Origin: an uncultured Bacillota bacterium
GTDB taxonomy: Bacteria; Bacillota; Clostridia; Christensenellales; Borkfalkiaceae
Assembly: GCA_949297575.1 (NCBI GenBank)
Contig: CASFTB010000001.1
Coordinates: forward strand, 69,666 to 133,665
DNA length: 64,000 nt
Direction of reading: 5' to 3'
Shown: one piece after another, positions 50,360 through 59,450 of the stretch
Position numbering within the stretch: the first letter of the stretch is position 1
How the letters are laid out: every line of letters starts with the position of its first letter
Notes under the pieces: generated by a model
Seen by the model: the letters and a program-made list of their open reading frames with translations, nothing else
Database searches by the model: none
Told to the model about the DNA's origin: nothing
Position numbers and translations under genes: made by a program

Positions 50360-50377
50360 GCATGGAGTTTTTAAAAA

Positions 50378-50539
50378 ATGGCTGCCACGAACAGAACGAA
50401 AGTCACTTTTGAATGCACCGAGTGCAAGCGCCGGAATTACGACACGATGAAGAACAAGAAGAACGATCCGGAGAGGCTCACGCTCAACAAATATTGCCCC
50501 TTCTGCAAGAAGCATACCGCTCACAAAGAGTCCAAGTAA
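50378..50539 (+). CDS. rpmG: 50S ribosomal protein L33
   Basis: This 53-residue protein begins [20 protein letters not shown] and ends with [15 protein letters not shown]. It keeps both CxxC pairs (CTEC and CPFC), the zinc-binding form of L33. The order L33-SecE-NusG is conserved in Firmicutes. Its ribosome site is weak (GGAG with a long A/T spacer), consistent with control in the leader. Confidence 0.96.
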   Translation: MAATNRTKVTFECTECKRRNYDTMKNKKNDPERLTLNKYCPFCKKHTAHKESK

Positions 50540-50588
50540 AGAGGACGGGGGAAGCGGCCGTGCCGCATTCTATAAATAAGAGGTAATC

Positions 50589-50816
50589 ATGAAAGGGAAA
50601 ACCGCTGTCAAAAAGCCCAACATCTTCGTGCGTATGGGCAGAAAGATCAAAGAAGTCTTTTCCGAACTGAAAAAGGTCACCTGGCCCTCGTTCGGGAAGG
50701 TCGTCAAGTCGACGGGCGTCGTCATCGCGATCGTCGTCGCATTCCTCATCGTATTCACCGCCGTCAATTACGGGCTCAATACGCTGCTCGGCCTGCTCAC
50801 CACGGGCATGGGCTGA
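50589..50816 (+). CDS. secE: preprotein translocase subunit SecE
   Basis: This 75-residue protein has a basic N-terminus, the conserved amphipathic motif FSELKKVTWPSFGKVVKST (about 24-42) and one membrane helix (about 43-70). SecE clamps the two halves of SecY. It lies between rpmG and nusG as in most Firmicutes. Confidence 0.96.
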   Translation: MKGKTAVKKPNIFVRMGRKIKEVFSELKKVTWPSFGKVVKSTGVVIAIVVAFLIVFTAVNYGLNTLLGLLTTGMG

Positions 50817-50855
50817 GAAAAGGGGCGCGTCCGCCGCGCAGCATGAGGAAGGAAC

Positions 50856-51425
50856 ATGGAAAATTCTCTCGAAAGCCAGGCGAAGTGGTACGTCCTCCAT
50901 ACCTATTCCGGGTATGAAGCGATGGTCAAGGACAGCCTCGAGCGCCTCATCGAAAACAATAATCTCGGAAACAGCATCTTCGATCTGAAGATCCCGATGG
51001 AACAGACTATCGAAGAGAAGAACGGCAAAAAGAAGGTCGTCGAGCGCAAGCTCCTCCCCTGTTACGTCTTCATCAAGATGATCTATTCCAACGAGGTGTG
51101 GTACCTCGTCACCAACACCCGCGGCGTCACCGGTTTCGTCGGCCCGCAGGGCAGGCCGCTCCCCCTCAAAGAGGCGGAAGTGCGCAAGATGCAGTTGGAG
51201 ACCGGGCCCATCGAGGCGGACTTCGCGGTGGGGGACGACGTGAACATCGACGCCGGCCCGCTGGCAGGGTTCGTCGGCAAGATCAAAGAGCTCAACGATT
51301 CCACGCAGAAGGCGAAGGTCAACGTCATGATGTTCGGCCGCAATACCGACGTGGAAGTGGAATACTCGCAGATCCGCAAGATCTCCGTCTCGGCGGAGAA
51401 GGCGGAACAACCTAAGCAGGAATAA
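50856..51425 (+). CDS. nusG: transcription termination/antitermination protein NusG
   Basis: This 189-residue protein has the NGN domain (about 7-125; WYVLHTYSGYEAMVKDSLE, KLLPCYVFIKMIYSNEVWYLV, TRGVTGFVG) and a C-terminal KOW domain (about 132-180; VGDDVNIDAGPLAGFVGKI). It links RNA polymerase to Rho or to the ribosome. GAGGAAGG precedes the start. Confidence 0.97.
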   Translation: MENSLESQAKWYVLHTYSGYEAMVKDSLERLIENNNLGNSIFDLKIPMEQTIEEKNGKKKVVERKLLPCYVFIKMIYSNEVWYLVTNTRGVTGFVGPQGRPLPLKEAEVRKMQLETGPIEADFAVGDDVNIDAGPLAGFVGKIKELNDSTQKAKVNVMMFGRNTDVEVEYSQIRKISVSAEKAEQPKQE

Positions 51426-51509
51426 GGGCAAAGCCCCTTTTTCTAATAAGTGGGAGAAGCGCAAATCTTTTTTCGGCGCTTTGTTAAAACCACAACAGGA
51501 GGAGAACTT

Positions 51510-51935
51510 ATGGCTAAAAAGATCACTGCGGTCGTCAAGTTACAGCTGCCCGCAGGTAAAGCTACCCCCGGTCCCCCCGTCGGTTCGACGCTCGGCCCGC
51601 ACGGCATCAACATCCCCGGCTTTACCAAGGAATTCAACGCGAAAACTGCCGATCAGGCGGGGCTCATCATTCCCGTCGTCATCACTATCTATCAGGACAG
51701 GTCCTTCACGTTTATTCTGAAAACGCCGCCCGTGCCCGTGCTCATCAAAAAGGCATGCAAGATCGAGAGCGGAAGCGCAAGGCCCAACCGCGACAAAGTG
51801 GCAAAGCTGACCGCGGCCCAGGTCGAAGAGATCGCCAAGCTGAAAATGCCCGACCTCAACACCACCTCGCTCGATTCCGCAAAGAGCATGGTCAAAGGCA
51901 CCGCCCGCAGCATGGGCGTCACCGTCGAAGAGTAA
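51510..51935 (+). CDS. rplK: 50S ribosomal protein L11
   Basis: This 141-residue protein has [20 protein letters not shown] (about 13-32) and the C-terminal rRNA-binding segment [18 protein letters not shown]. It forms the GTPase-associated stalk base. AGGAGGAG lies before the ATG. A frame extending upstream to 51450 lacks family homology. Confidence 0.97.
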   Translation: MAKKITAVVKLQLPAGKATPGPPVGSTLGPHGINIPGFTKEFNAKTADQAGLIIPVVITIYQDRSFTFILKTPPVPVLIKKACKIESGSARPNRDKVAKLTAAQVEEIAKLKMPDLNTTSLDSAKSMVKGTARSMGVTVEE

Positions 51936-51995
51936 ATATAAGGAGAATGTGGGAGAGAGGGCATCCCTCTCGCGCGTACCACAAGGAGGTAAATA

Positions 51996-52685
51996 ATGAA
52001 ATACGGGAAAAAATATGCCGACAGTCTGAAGGCATACGATCGTTCCAAGGCATACGATATCGACGAGGCGATGGGCCTGGTCATCGATACGGCGAAGGCG
52101 AAGTTCGATGAGACCATCGAGCTGCACGTGCGCCTGGGCGTAGACCCCCGCCAGGCAGACCAGCAGGTCCGCGGCGTGCTCGTTTTGCCCAACGGCACCG
52201 GCAAGAGCAAAAAGGTCCTCGTCATCGCCAAGGGCGAGCGCGCAGACGCCGCCCAGGCAGCCGGCGCAGACTACGTCGGCGCGGAGGAGATGATCCAGAA
52301 GATCCAGACGGAGAACTGGTTCGACTTCGACGTCGTGATCACCACGCCCGACATGATGGGCGTCGTCGGCCGCATCGGTAAGATCCTCGGCCCGAAGGGC
52401 CTGATGCCGAACCCGAAGTCCGGCACCGTCACGATGGACGTCGCCAAGGCGATCGCCGAGGTCAAAGCAGGTAAGGTGGAGTACCGCCTCGATAAGACGG
52501 CGATCATTCACTGCCCGATCGGCAAAAAGAGCTTCGGCAAGGAAAAGCTGACCGAAAACTTCACCGCCCTTATGGATGCCATCGTCAAGGCGAAGCCCGC
52601 CGCGGCGAAGGGCCAGTACATCAAGAGCGTCGCCGTCGCCAGCACCATGGGCCCCGGCGTGAAGATCAACTATAACCGCGGCTGA
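51996..52685 (+). CDS. rplA: 50S ribosomal protein L1
   Basis: This 229-residue protein is of normal length and two-domain form: [20 protein letters not shown] (about 33-52) and [20 protein letters not shown] (about 109-128), plus the closing [10 protein letters not shown]. It forms the mobile L1 stalk near the E site. AAGGAGGT precedes the ATG. It follows rplK by 60 bases. Confidence 0.97.
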   Translation: MKYGKKYADSLKAYDRSKAYDIDEAMGLVIDTAKAKFDETIELHVRLGVDPRQADQQVRGVLVLPNGTGKSKKVLVIAKGERADAAQAAGADYVGAEEMIQKIQTENWFDFDVVITTPDMMGVVGRIGKILGPKGLMPNPKSGTVTMDVAKAIAEVKAGKVEYRLDKTAIIHCPIGKKSFGKEKLTENFTALMDAIVKAKPAAAKGQYIKSVAVASTMGPGVKINYNRG

Positions 52686-52711
52686 TTTTTTTGAAAGACG
52701 CAGGAAAACGG

Positions 52712-52740
52712 TTGACAGACCGACGTGTTATCGGTATAAT
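52712..52740 (+). promoter_or_regulatory. promoter of rplJ-rplL
   Basis: TTGACA (52712-52717), 17 bases, TATAAT (52735-52740), both perfect. Confidence 0.88.
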
Positions 52741-52746
52741 GTAACG

Positions 52747-52877
52747 GAAAACTCGATCGTACCGCAGAAAGCAGGCACCGCAAGGTTTAATGGAAACGCC
52801 TGCCGAGGTAACGCGCCGGGCTGAAAGCATGATCTGTGCATTTTCGTCCCCGTACCTCGCGGTACGGGGATTTTTTT
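52747..52877 (+). promoter_or_regulatory. ribosomal protein L10 leader with attenuator
   Basis: The leader contains ACCGCAGAAAGCAGG (52761-52775) and CCTGCCGAGGT (52799-52809), the paired arms typical of Firmicute L10 leaders bound by the L10-L12 complex. It ends in a terminator: CCCCGTACC (52848-52856), TCGC, GGTACGGGG (52861-52869), A, TTTTTTT. Excess L10 would favour termination. The 52878-52966 bases hold only the rplJ ribosome site. Confidence 0.82.
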
Positions 52878-52966
52878 GCGGGCGCGCCGCAAGGCTGCCC
52901 GCCCTTCGCGGAAGTCCGCCCCGGCAGGAGCGCCCCCGCGGACAAAATTTGAATGGGAGGTAAACA

Positions 52967-53491
52967 ATGTCGGCTAATTTAGAGGCAAAAAAGCAAGTCG
53001 TCGAAGAGATCAAGCAGAAGATCCAGAGCAGCAAGTCCGTCGTCTTCGTCGATTACAAAGGGCTGACCGTCGCGGAAGTTTCTGACCTTCGCAACAAGTT
53101 CCGCGCCGCCGGCGTCGAGTACAAGGTGTACAAAAACACCCTCGTGCGCAAGGCGATGAACGAGCTCGGCGTCACCGATTTCGATGCGGACCTGAACGGC
53201 CCCACGGCGACCGCGTTCAGCCCCGATGAGACTGCCGCCGCGAAGATCTTTGCGGAAGCGGTCAAAGCAATGCCCGAAAAGATCATTCCGAAGAGCGCCT
53301 ACGTCGATAACGCATACGTCGACGCGAAAGGCATCAAGGCCCTTGCGGACATGCCTTCGAGGGAAGAGCTCATCGCCAAGATGCTCGGCTCCATGCAGGC
53401 ACCCCTCGCAAACTTTGCGGGCGTGCTCTCCGCCATGCTCAGAGGCGTGGTCGTGGCGCTCAACGCCATCGCGGAGAAGAAGGGCGCATAA
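52967..53491 (+). CDS. rplJ: 50S ribosomal protein L10
   Basis: This 174-residue stalk protein shows VVEEIKQKIQSSKSVVFVDYKGLT (about 10-33, conserved core SVVFVDYKGLT), YKVYKNTLVRKA (about 53-64) and PSREELIAKMLGSMQAPL (about 127-144). Its helical C-terminus anchors L7/L12 dimers. GGGAGGT precedes the ATG. Confidence 0.97.
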   Translation: MSANLEAKKQVVEEIKQKIQSSKSVVFVDYKGLTVAEVSDLRNKFRAAGVEYKVYKNTLVRKAMNELGVTDFDADLNGPTATAFSPDETAAAKIFAEAVKAMPEKIIPKSAYVDNAYVDAKGIKALADMPSREELIAKMLGSMQAPLANFAGVLSAMLRGVVVALNAIAEKKGA

Positions 53492-53587
53492 CCGCCCGTG
53501 GATGCGGGCAGGCGCCCGCCGCCCCCGCCGCGGCGTAAAAGGCGGCACAAAACATTTCATTAAAAAGAAAACGGAGGAATTTCAAAA

Positions 53588-53962
53588 ATGGCTGATATCG
53601 CTAAGTTCATTGAAGAGATCAAAGGTATGACTGTTGTCGAGCTCAACGAGCTCGTGAAGGCTCTCGAAGAGGAGTTCGGCGTCAGCGCCGCTGCTCCCGT
53701 CGCCGTTGCCGCTGCTCCCGCTGCAGGCGGCGCTGCGGAAGCCGTCGAGGAGAAGACGGAGTTCAACGTCAAGCTCAAGGACATCGGCGCGAAGAAGATC
53801 GAGGTCATCAAGGCTGTCCGCGAGTTCACCTCCCTCGGCCTTGCCGAAGCGAAGGCGCTCGTCGAGGGCCTCGGCATGATCAAGGAAGGCGTCAACAAGG
53901 AAGAGGCCGAGAAGATCGCTGCCCGCATGAAGGAAGCCGGCGCGGAAGTCACCATCGACTAA
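53588..53962 (+). CDS. rplL: 50S ribosomal protein L7/L12
   Basis: This 124-residue protein has an N-terminal dimer domain ([20 protein letters not shown]), an Ala-rich hinge (about 37-52) and the C-terminal factor-binding domain ([20 protein letters not shown]). It recruits translation GTPases. ACGGAGG lies upstream. In most Firmicutes rpoB-rpoC follows; here a terminator and hsp20 do. Confidence 0.98.
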   Translation: MADIAKFIEEIKGMTVVELNELVKALEEEFGVSAAAPVAVAAAPAAGGAAEAVEEKTEFNVKLKDIGAKKIEVIKAVREFTSLGLAEAKALVEGLGMIKEGVNKEEAEKIAARMKEAGAEVTID

Positions 53963-53985
53963 TTTCCGCAGCAATCGGAAAAGCC

Positions 53986-54012
53986 AAAAAGCACCCGCGA
54001 GGGTGCTTTTTT
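53986..54012 (+). terminator. terminator of rplJ-rplL
   Basis: AAAAAGCACCC (53986-53996), GCGA, GGGTGCTTTTTT (54001-54012). Confidence 0.9.
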
Positions 54013-54331
54013 GTCGCCTCGGGGCAAGGCAAATTTCACGGGCGGCGTGCAGGACATGCGCGCCGCTCTGCTCTTTGTGGGGTCTGCAATGTAAGGAGAT
54101 CGCGCTCTCTGCCCGCACGCCTTTCCTCCGGAGGCTTTCCCCGCGGGGCCTTTCTCCGGAGGCGGCCGATGCGCGAGCGGCGTTTCCGAAAGAGAGCGCC
54201 GTGCGGCCGGCGCGGTCGTCTGCGGACATTCGAAAAAGGCAGCGGAGGCGCCGGAAGACGCGCAGCGGGGGGGGGCGGCAAAATTTGTCGAAAAATTTAT
54301 ATAAATTTTCGGAAAAAGTTTCTTCAAACAG
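54013..54331. other. intergenic stretch without a recognised gene
   Basis: The bases between the rplL terminator and the hsp20 promoter contain short GC-rich dyads (CTCCGGAG twice, about 54126-54165) and an A/T-rich tract (54285-54330) but no supported gene, tRNA or regulatory site. Confidence 0.5.
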
Positions 54332-54359
54332 TTGACATTTCCGCAGGATGTGGTATAAT
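54332..54359 (+). promoter_or_regulatory. hsp20 promoter
   Basis: TTGACA (54332-54337), 16 bases, TATAAT (54354-54359). It is a vegetative-type promoter, so heat control would have to come from the adjacent dyad. Confidence 0.85.
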
Positions 54360-54363
54360 ATTA

Positions 54364-54407
54364 GCAGACTTGAAAGAAAAGTGCCAGCACTCCTATAAAT
54401 AGTCTGC
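54364..54407. promoter_or_regulatory. symmetric compound dyad at the hsp20 start site
   Basis: GCAGACT (54364-54370), 9 bases, AGTGC (54380-54384), CA, GCACT (54387-54391), 9 bases, AGTCTGC (54401-54407). The two nested inverted repeats share one centre and have equal 9-base gaps. It overlaps the predicted start (about 54366). It may be an operator or an RNA hairpin with an internal loop. It is not a standard CIRCE element, though it includes AGCACTC. Confidence 0.65.
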
Positions 54408-54443
54408 AAAAATCAGAAAGAACGATCGAAGGAGATGATCATT

Positions 54444-54863
54444 ATGAAAAACGAACTGAGCAGAAGGAACGACTTTGACTTTTTTGACGAGGCCATGCAC
54501 GACTTTTTCCCCGCCTTTTACGGCGGCAGGCACGCGCAGAAGTATATGCGCACCGATATCAGGGAGACGGACGACAGCTACGTGATGGAAGTGGAGATGC
54601 CCGGCCTGGACAAAAAGGACATCCACATCGAGCTCAAGGAGGGCTATCTGACCATTTCCGCGGGCAAGAGCGAGCGCGAAGAGGGCGGCAAGAAGGACAA
54701 CTATGTCCACCGCGAGCGCAGCTTCTCCTGCAGCCGCAGCTACTATGTCGGAGATGTCTCTAAGGAAGAGATCAAAGCCAAGTACGAAAACGGCATGCTG
54801 AACGTCACCATCCCGAAGGAGACGCCCAAGAAGGAAGAGCAGCACCGCATCGAGATCGAATGA
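54444..54863 (+). CDS. hsp20: Hsp20/alpha-crystallin small heat shock protein
   Basis: This 139-residue ATP-independent chaperone has a short N-terminal arm (about 1-30) and the alpha-crystallin domain (about 35-130: DSYVMEVEMPGLDKKDIHIE, LTISAGKSE, SFSCSRSYYVGDVSKEEI, YENGMLNVTIPK). The tail KEEQHRIEIE carries the I-x-I assembly motif. ATG 54444 is chosen because AAGGAG is nine bases upstream; ATG 54435 directly abuts that site. It sits where rpoBC and the str operon normally lie. Confidence 0.93.
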   Translation: MKNELSRRNDFDFFDEAMHDFFPAFYGGRHAQKYMRTDIRETDDSYVMEVEMPGLDKKDIHIELKEGYLTISAGKSEREEGGKKDNYVHRERSFSCSRSYYVGDVSKEEIKAKYENGMLNVTIPKETPKKEEQHRIEIE

Positions 54864-54896
54864 CCGCTGCCGCGCGATACAAAAGAAGAACAAGGG

Positions 54897-54929
54897 GAGG
54901 GCCCGCGCCGCATGGCGCGGGCCCTCTTT
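54897..54929 (+). terminator. terminator of hsp20
   Basis: GAGGGCCCGCGCC, GCAT, GGCGCGGGCCCTC, then TTT. Confidence 0.8.
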
Positions 54930-55010
54930 CCGCGCTGCGGGGCAGGGGGCAGGCGGCAGGAGCTTTCGCGTAAAACAGACAAAAAAATGCTTTTCCCCCC
55001 TTCATTTTGT

Positions 55011-55039
55011 TTGACATCCGTTGACGGATATGGTATTAT
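55011..55039 (+). promoter_or_regulatory. strong promoter of the structured RNA / S10 operon
   Basis: TTGACA (55011-55016), 17 bases, TATTAT (55034-55039); the start should fall at 55045-55046. No equally good promoter was found between here and rpsJ. Confidence 0.82.
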
Positions 55040-55044
55040 TTATA

Positions 55045-55222
55045 GGCTGTGTAATAGGGTTGAGGTATAAAGTTACTTCAATCGCTTTGGGATGCGAGGA
55101 TAAATACAGCACAATCGCGCCCATCGCGAAGATAATTTATACCGACAAATGTGGGGGCTTGACCCCTGCGACTAACCGCAATGCAGCCATTCAATAGTCT
55201 CTATCGAATGGCGTTTTATTTT
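55045..55222 (+). ncRNA. structured RNA of about 178 nt with own promoter and terminator (unidentified; leader or sRNA)
   Basis: The predicted RNA opens with GGCTGTGT (55045-55052), which pairs with ATGCAGCC (55181-55188) to close the molecule. Inside are a 10-bp hairpin (55058-55067 with 55074-55083), a stem 55098-55105 with 55135-55143 carrying TCGCG/CGCGA (55115-55119 with 55125-55129), GGGG-CTTGA-CCCC (55154-55166), and TGCG-ACTAAC-CGCA (55167-55180). A terminator follows (CCATTC...GAATGG, 55187-55211, then CGTTTTATTTT); it shares two C with the closing stem. It does not match 6S, SRP, tmRNA or RNase P as far as can be seen. Bases 55223-55292 hold only the rpsJ ribosome site. Confidence 0.6.
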
Positions 55223-55292
55223 CCGCGGCATTGCGACACACACGGCACAGTTGACGGAAAGTTAGTATAAAAATCGGAGGAATCACACAAAA

Positions 55293-55592
<300 letters not shown>

Positions 55593-55656
55593 TCAGCCGA
55601 GAAATACTTTGCAGGAGCAAGGTATTCGAAAATATTTTAAGGAGTGAACTTTATCA

Positions 55657-56292
55657 ATGAATAAAGCAATCATCGGCCGCAAAGTCGGCATGACGCAGAT
55701 CTTTACTCCCGAAGGGAAGGTCATTCCCGTAACGGTAGTGGAGGCGGGGCCCTGCCCCGTAGTGCAGATCAAGACCGTCGAGAAGGACGGCTACGCCGCC
55801 CTCAAGCTCGGCTTCGACGAGACGAGCGAAAAGCGGGTCAACAAGCCCGACCTCGGCCAGTTCAAGAAGGCGGGCGTCAAGCCCCAGAAGGTGCTCAAAG
55901 AGTTCCGCCTCGCAGACCTGTCCTCTTATGAAGTCGGCAAGGACGTCACCGTCGAGATCTTCAAGGAAGGCGAGAAGGTAGACGTCGTCGGCACCAGCAA
56001 GGGCCACGGGTATTCGGGCGTCATCAAGCGCTGGAACCAGCGCCGCCTGAAAGAGACGCACGGCGTCGGCCCCGTACACAGGGAGGTCGGCTCCATGGGC
56101 GCGAACTCCACGCCCAGCCGCGTGTTCAAGCAGAAGCACATGCCCGGTCAGTACGGTCACGAAAGGGTCACCGTGCAGAACCTCGAGGTCGTCAGGGTGG
56201 ATGCCGCGCGCAACGCGCTGCTCATCAAGGGCGCCGTTCCCGGCCCCAGGGGCAGCATCGTCACCGTCAGCGACAGCGTCAAGGCCAAATAA
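55657..56292 (+). CDS. rplC: 50S ribosomal protein L3
   Basis: This 211-residue protein has [20 protein letters not shown] at the start and the tip region with [11 protein letters not shown] and [20 protein letters not shown] that reaches the peptidyl-transferase centre. AAGGAG lies upstream. Normal length, second gene of the cluster. Confidence 0.98.
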   Translation: MNKAIIGRKVGMTQIFTPEGKVIPVTVVEAGPCPVVQIKTVEKDGYAALKLGFDETSEKRVNKPDLGQFKKAGVKPQKVLKEFRLADLSSYEVGKDVTVEIFKEGEKVDVVGTSKGHGYSGVIKRWNQRRLKETHGVGPVHREVGSMGANSTPSRVFKQKHMPGQYGHERVTVQNLEVVRVDAARNALLIKGAVPGPRGSIVTVSDSVKAK

Positions 56293-56306
56293 GGAGAGTA
56301 AGAGAA

Positions 56307-56933
56307 ATGCCTACGGTAAAGATATATAAAATGGACGGGTCGGTCGCCGGCGAAATGCAGCTTTCCGACAAGATCTTCGGCGCGGAGTACAACGAACCTC
56401 TGATCCATCAGGCGGTGGTCACGCGCCTCGCGAACGAGAGGCAGGGCACCAAGAGCACCCTCACCCGCACGGAAGTCCGCGGGGGCGGCGCGAAGCCCTG
56501 GCGCCAGAAGGGCACCGGCCGTGCCCGCCAGGGGTCCATCCGCGCACCGCAGTGGACGAAAGGCGGCGTCGTGTTCGCACCCAAGAGCCGCGATTTCTCC
56601 AAAAAGATGAACGTGGAGGCGCGCCGCGGCGCTCTGTTCTCCGCGCTCTCCAAAAAGGTGGCGGACGGCGAGCTCATCGTCGTGGAAAAGGTAGAGGTCT
56701 CCGCCCCCAAGACCAAAGAGATGGTCAAGTTCCTCGAAGCGCTCAAGCTCGATAAGCGCACCGTGCTGGTTACGGAAGGGGGCGACGAAAACGTCATCCT
56801 CGCCAGCCGCAACATCCAGAAACTGAGCACCCTCCCCGTGGCGCAGATCAGCACCTACGAAGTGGTCGCCAACAGCAAGGTCGTCCTGACCAAGGGCGCG
56901 GTCGAAAAATTACAGGAGGTCTACGGAGCATAA
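56307..56933 (+). CDS. rplD: 50S ribosomal protein L4
   Basis: This 208-residue protein has the extended loop with [20 protein letters not shown] (about 62-81) that lines the exit tunnel, and a globular domain ending in [16 protein letters not shown]. In some bacteria L4 represses the S10 operon through its leader, which is relevant to the structured RNA upstream; no such role is shown here. Its stop overlaps the rplW start by one base. Confidence 0.98.
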   Translation: MPTVKIYKMDGSVAGEMQLSDKIFGAEYNEPLIHQAVVTRLANERQGTKSTLTRTEVRGGGAKPWRQKGTGRARQGSIRAPQWTKGGVVFAPKSRDFSKKMNVEARRGALFSALSKKVADGELIVVEKVEVSAPKTKEMVKFLEALKLDKRTVLVTEGGDENVILASRNIQKLSTLPVAQISTYEVVANSKVVLTKGAVEKLQEVYGA

Positions 56934-57223
56934 TGAGAGCGGAAGACATCATCATTAAGCCCATCCTCACCGAAAAAGGTTATGACGGCATCGCGTCGAA
57001 GAAATACACCTTCAAGGTGGCGAAGAGCGCCAACAAGACGGAGATCAAGTACGCCGTCGAAAAGCTCTTCGGGGTCAAGGTCGAAAGCGTAAATACCTCT
57101 AACGTACGCGGCAAGCTCAAGCGCATGGGCCGCAACGAGGGCTACACCCCCGCGTACAAGAAGGCGGTCGTCCAGCTGACCGGAGACAGCAAGCCCATCG
57201 AGTACTTCAGCTCGCTGTCCTAA
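56933..57223 (+). CDS. rplW: 50S ribosomal protein L23
   Basis: This 96-residue protein contains [25 protein letters not shown] and [28 protein letters not shown]. It sits at the tunnel exit and docks trigger factor and SRP. The ATG overlaps the rplD stop (TAATG) and the GGAGG is inside rplD. Confidence 0.98.
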   Translation: MRAEDIIIKPILTEKGYDGIASKKYTFKVAKSANKTEIKYAVEKLFGVKVESVNTSNVRGKLKRMGRNEGYTPAYKKAVVQLTGDSKPIEYFSSLS

Positions 57224-57248
57224 GCATTCATTCGAGGAGATTTGAAAA

Positions 57249-58076
57249 ATGGCAATCAAGAGATATAAACCGACCTCCGCCGCGCGCCGTTTCATGACGG
57301 TGCACGCCTATGAGGAGATCACCGAGACCAAGCCCGAGCGCAGCCTCGTCGAGGACATGCGCAAGAGCGGCGGCCGCAACAACCAGGGCAAGATCACCGT
57401 CCGCCACATCGGCGGCGGCAACCGCAGGAAGTACCGCATCATCGATTTCAAGCGCAATAAGGACGGCATCCCCGCCAAAGTGCAGAGCATCCAGTACGAC
57501 CCGAACCGCAGCGCGAACATCGCGCTCCTCGTCTACGCGGACGGCGAAAAGAGGTACATCCTCGCGCCCGTCGGCCTCAACGTCGGAGACACGGTGATGA
57601 GCGGCGCGGAGGCGGACATCAAGGCGGGCAACTGCCTCCCCTTCGAAAACATCCCCGTCGGCACGATGGTGCACAACATCGAACTCAAGCCGGGCAGGGG
57701 CGGCCAGGTCGCCAGGGCTGCGGGCATCTCCGCGCAGCTGATGGCGAAGGAAGGCAAGTTCGCCACCCTGAAGATGCCCAGCGGCGAGATGCGCCTCGTT
57801 CCCGTGCAGTGCCGCGCGACCATCGGTCAGGTCGGCAACGTCGAGCATGAGATCGTCCGCATCGGCAAAGCGGGCAAGACCCGTCACCTCGGCATCAAGC
57901 CCACGGTGCGCGGCTCCGTCATGAACCCCTGCGATCACCCGCACGGCGGCGGCGAAGGCAAGAGCCCCGTCGGCCATGCCGGCCCGATGACGCCTTGGGG
58001 CAAGCCCGCCCTCGGCTATAAGACGAGAAAGAAGAAGAATGTAACGAGCAAGTTCATTCTCAAACGCATCAATTAA
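57249..58076 (+). CDS. rplB: 50S ribosomal protein L2
   Basis: This 275-residue protein has the OB/SH3-like domains and [20 protein letters not shown] near the C-terminus, with the universally conserved His in [17 protein letters not shown] (about 229-245). It is important for subunit joining and the peptidyl-transferase centre. GAGGAG precedes the start. Confidence 0.98.
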   Translation: MAIKRYKPTSAARRFMTVHAYEEITETKPERSLVEDMRKSGGRNNQGKITVRHIGGGNRRKYRIIDFKRNKDGIPAKVQSIQYDPNRSANIALLVYADGEKRYILAPVGLNVGDTVMSGAEADIKAGNCLPFENIPVGTMVHNIELKPGRGGQVARAAGISAQLMAKEGKFATLKMPSGEMRLVPVQCRATIGQVGNVEHEIVRIGKAGKTRHLGIKPTVRGSVMNPCDHPHGGGEGKSPVGHAGPMTPWGKPALGYKTRKKKNVTSKFILKRIN

Positions 58077-58091
58077 GGGAGGATCGTTCAA

Positions 58092-58370
58092 ATGAGCAGA
58101 AGCGTAAAGAAAGGCCCCTACGTTGAAGCGCGGCTCCTCAAAAGGGTCGAAGAGCTCAACGCGGCAAACGATAAAAAAGTTTTGAAAACGTGGTCCAGAG
58201 CGAGCACGATCTTCCCCCAGATGGTCGGTCACACCATCGCCGTGCACGACGGCAGGAAGCACGTTCCCGTGTACATCACGGAGGACATGGTCGGCTGCAA
58301 GCTCGGCGAGTTCGCGCCCACCAGGACCTTCAAGGGTCACGCCGGCGGCAAGACCACCGGTAAGAAGTAA
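58092..58370 (+). CDS. rpsS: 30S ribosomal protein S19
   Basis: This 92-residue protein shows [39 protein letters not shown] and [15 protein letters not shown]. It binds 16S rRNA in the head near the A site. GGGAGG lies upstream. Confidence 0.98.
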   Translation: MSRSVKKGPYVEARLLKRVEELNAANDKKVLKTWSRASTIFPQMVGHTIAVHDGRKHVPVYITEDMVGCKLGEFAPTRTFKGHAGGKTTGKK

Positions 58371-58388
58371 AGGAGGTCGCAGTTCAAA

Positions 58389-58778
58389 ATGGCTAAAAAT
58401 ACCCGTGAAAAGACAAAGCGCATCGCGGAAAACAAGGACAGGCGTCCTTACGCGACCGCAAGGCATATCCGCATGTCTCCTTATAAAGTCCGCAGGGCGC
58501 TCGCGCTCATCCGCGGCAAGAGCGTGAACGAAGCGGCTGCTATCCTCGAATACGCCACCATCGTCTCCGCCGAGCCCGTCAAAAAGGTGCTTCTCTCCGC
58601 AGCAGCGAACGCGGAGCACAACTTCGGCATGGACCGCGGCGACCTCGTCGTCGCAGAGGCGTTCGCCGATCAGGGCCCGACCCTCAAGCGCATGAACCCC
58701 GTCTCCAAAGGCAGGGCGCATGCCATCCTCAAGAGAACCAGCCACATCACGGTCATCCTTGATGTGCAGAGCAAGTAA
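58389..58778 (+). CDS. rplV: 50S ribosomal protein L22
   Basis: This 129-residue protein has [40 protein letters not shown] and [16 protein letters not shown]. Its beta hairpin lines the exit tunnel. The N-terminus has about 18 extra residues ([18 protein letters not shown]) before the usual start of homology. AAGGAGGT precedes the ATG. Confidence 0.97.
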   Translation: MAKNTREKTKRIAENKDRRPYATARHIRMSPYKVRRALALIRGKSVNEAAAILEYATIVSAEPVKKVLLSAAANAEHNFGMDRGDLVVAEAFADQGPTLKRMNPVSKGRAHAILKRTSHITVILDVQSK

Positions 58779-58790
58779 GGAGATACGCTA

Positions 58791-59450
58791 ATGGGACAGA
58801 AAGTTAACCCCCACGGTCTGAGAGTCGGCGTCATCAAGGGCTGGGATACCCAGTGGTATGCCGATAAAAAGGATTTCGGCAAAAACCTGAAAGAGGATTA
58901 CGAGATCCGTAAATTCATCAAAAACAAATACTACGCCGCGGCGATCAGCAAGATCCTCATCGAGCGCGCCGCGAGCAGGGTGGTCGTCACCGTCTACACC
59001 GGCAAGCCGGGCGTTTTGATCGGCAAGGCGGGCTCGGAGATCGAGGTCATCAAAAAGGACCTCGCCAAGCTCACCAAGGGCAAGAGCATCGTCATCAACG
59101 TGACGGAAGTGCGCAAGCCCGACGCCGACGCGCAGCTCGTCGCCGAGGGCGTGGCACAGCAGCTCGAAAAGCGCATGTCCTTCCGCCGCGCGATGAAGCA
59201 GGCGATCGGCCGCGCGATGCGTTCGGGCGTCAAAGGCGTCAAGATGATGGTCTCCGGCCGCCTCGACGGCGCAGAGATCGCCCGCTGCGAGCAGTACCAC
59301 GAGGGCTCCATCCCTCTGCAGACGCTCCGCGCGGACATCGACTACGGCTTTGCGGAAGCGCACACCACCTTCGGCATGATCGGCGTGAAGGTGTGGATCT
59401 ATAAGGGCGAGATCCTCAAAGCGAAGGCGCATGAAGGAGGAGAACGGTAA
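58791..59450 (+). CDS. rpsC: 30S ribosomal protein S3
   Basis: This 219-residue protein has the KH domain ([20 protein letters not shown], about 65-84) and the S3 C-terminal domain ([20 protein letters not shown], about 145-164; [12 protein letters not shown]). It forms the mRNA entry channel. Its last base is the first base of the rplP ATG. Confidence 0.98.
   Translation: MGQKVNPHGLRVGVIKGWDTQWYADKKDFGKNLKEDYEIRKFIKNKYYAAAISKILIERAASRVVVTVYTGKPGVLIGKAGSEIEVIKKDLAKLTKGKSIVINVTEVRKPDADAQLVAEGVAQQLEKRMSFRRAMKQAIGRAMRSGVKGVKMMVSGRLDGAEIARCEQYHEGSIPLQTLRADIDYGFAEAHTTFGMIGVKVWIYKGEILKAKAHEGGER

Noticed and set aside
54364..54407. CIRCE (HrcA) element before hsp20
   Set aside because: AGCACTC is present but the TTAGCACTC-N9-GAGTGCTAA arrangement is not; the actual symmetry is different.
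55045..55222. 6S RNA, SRP RNA, tmRNA or RNase P RNA
   Set aside because: No SRP GGAA core, no tmRNA acceptor/tag features, no RNase P core motifs, and no long 6S-like helix with a central bubble, so it was left unidentified.
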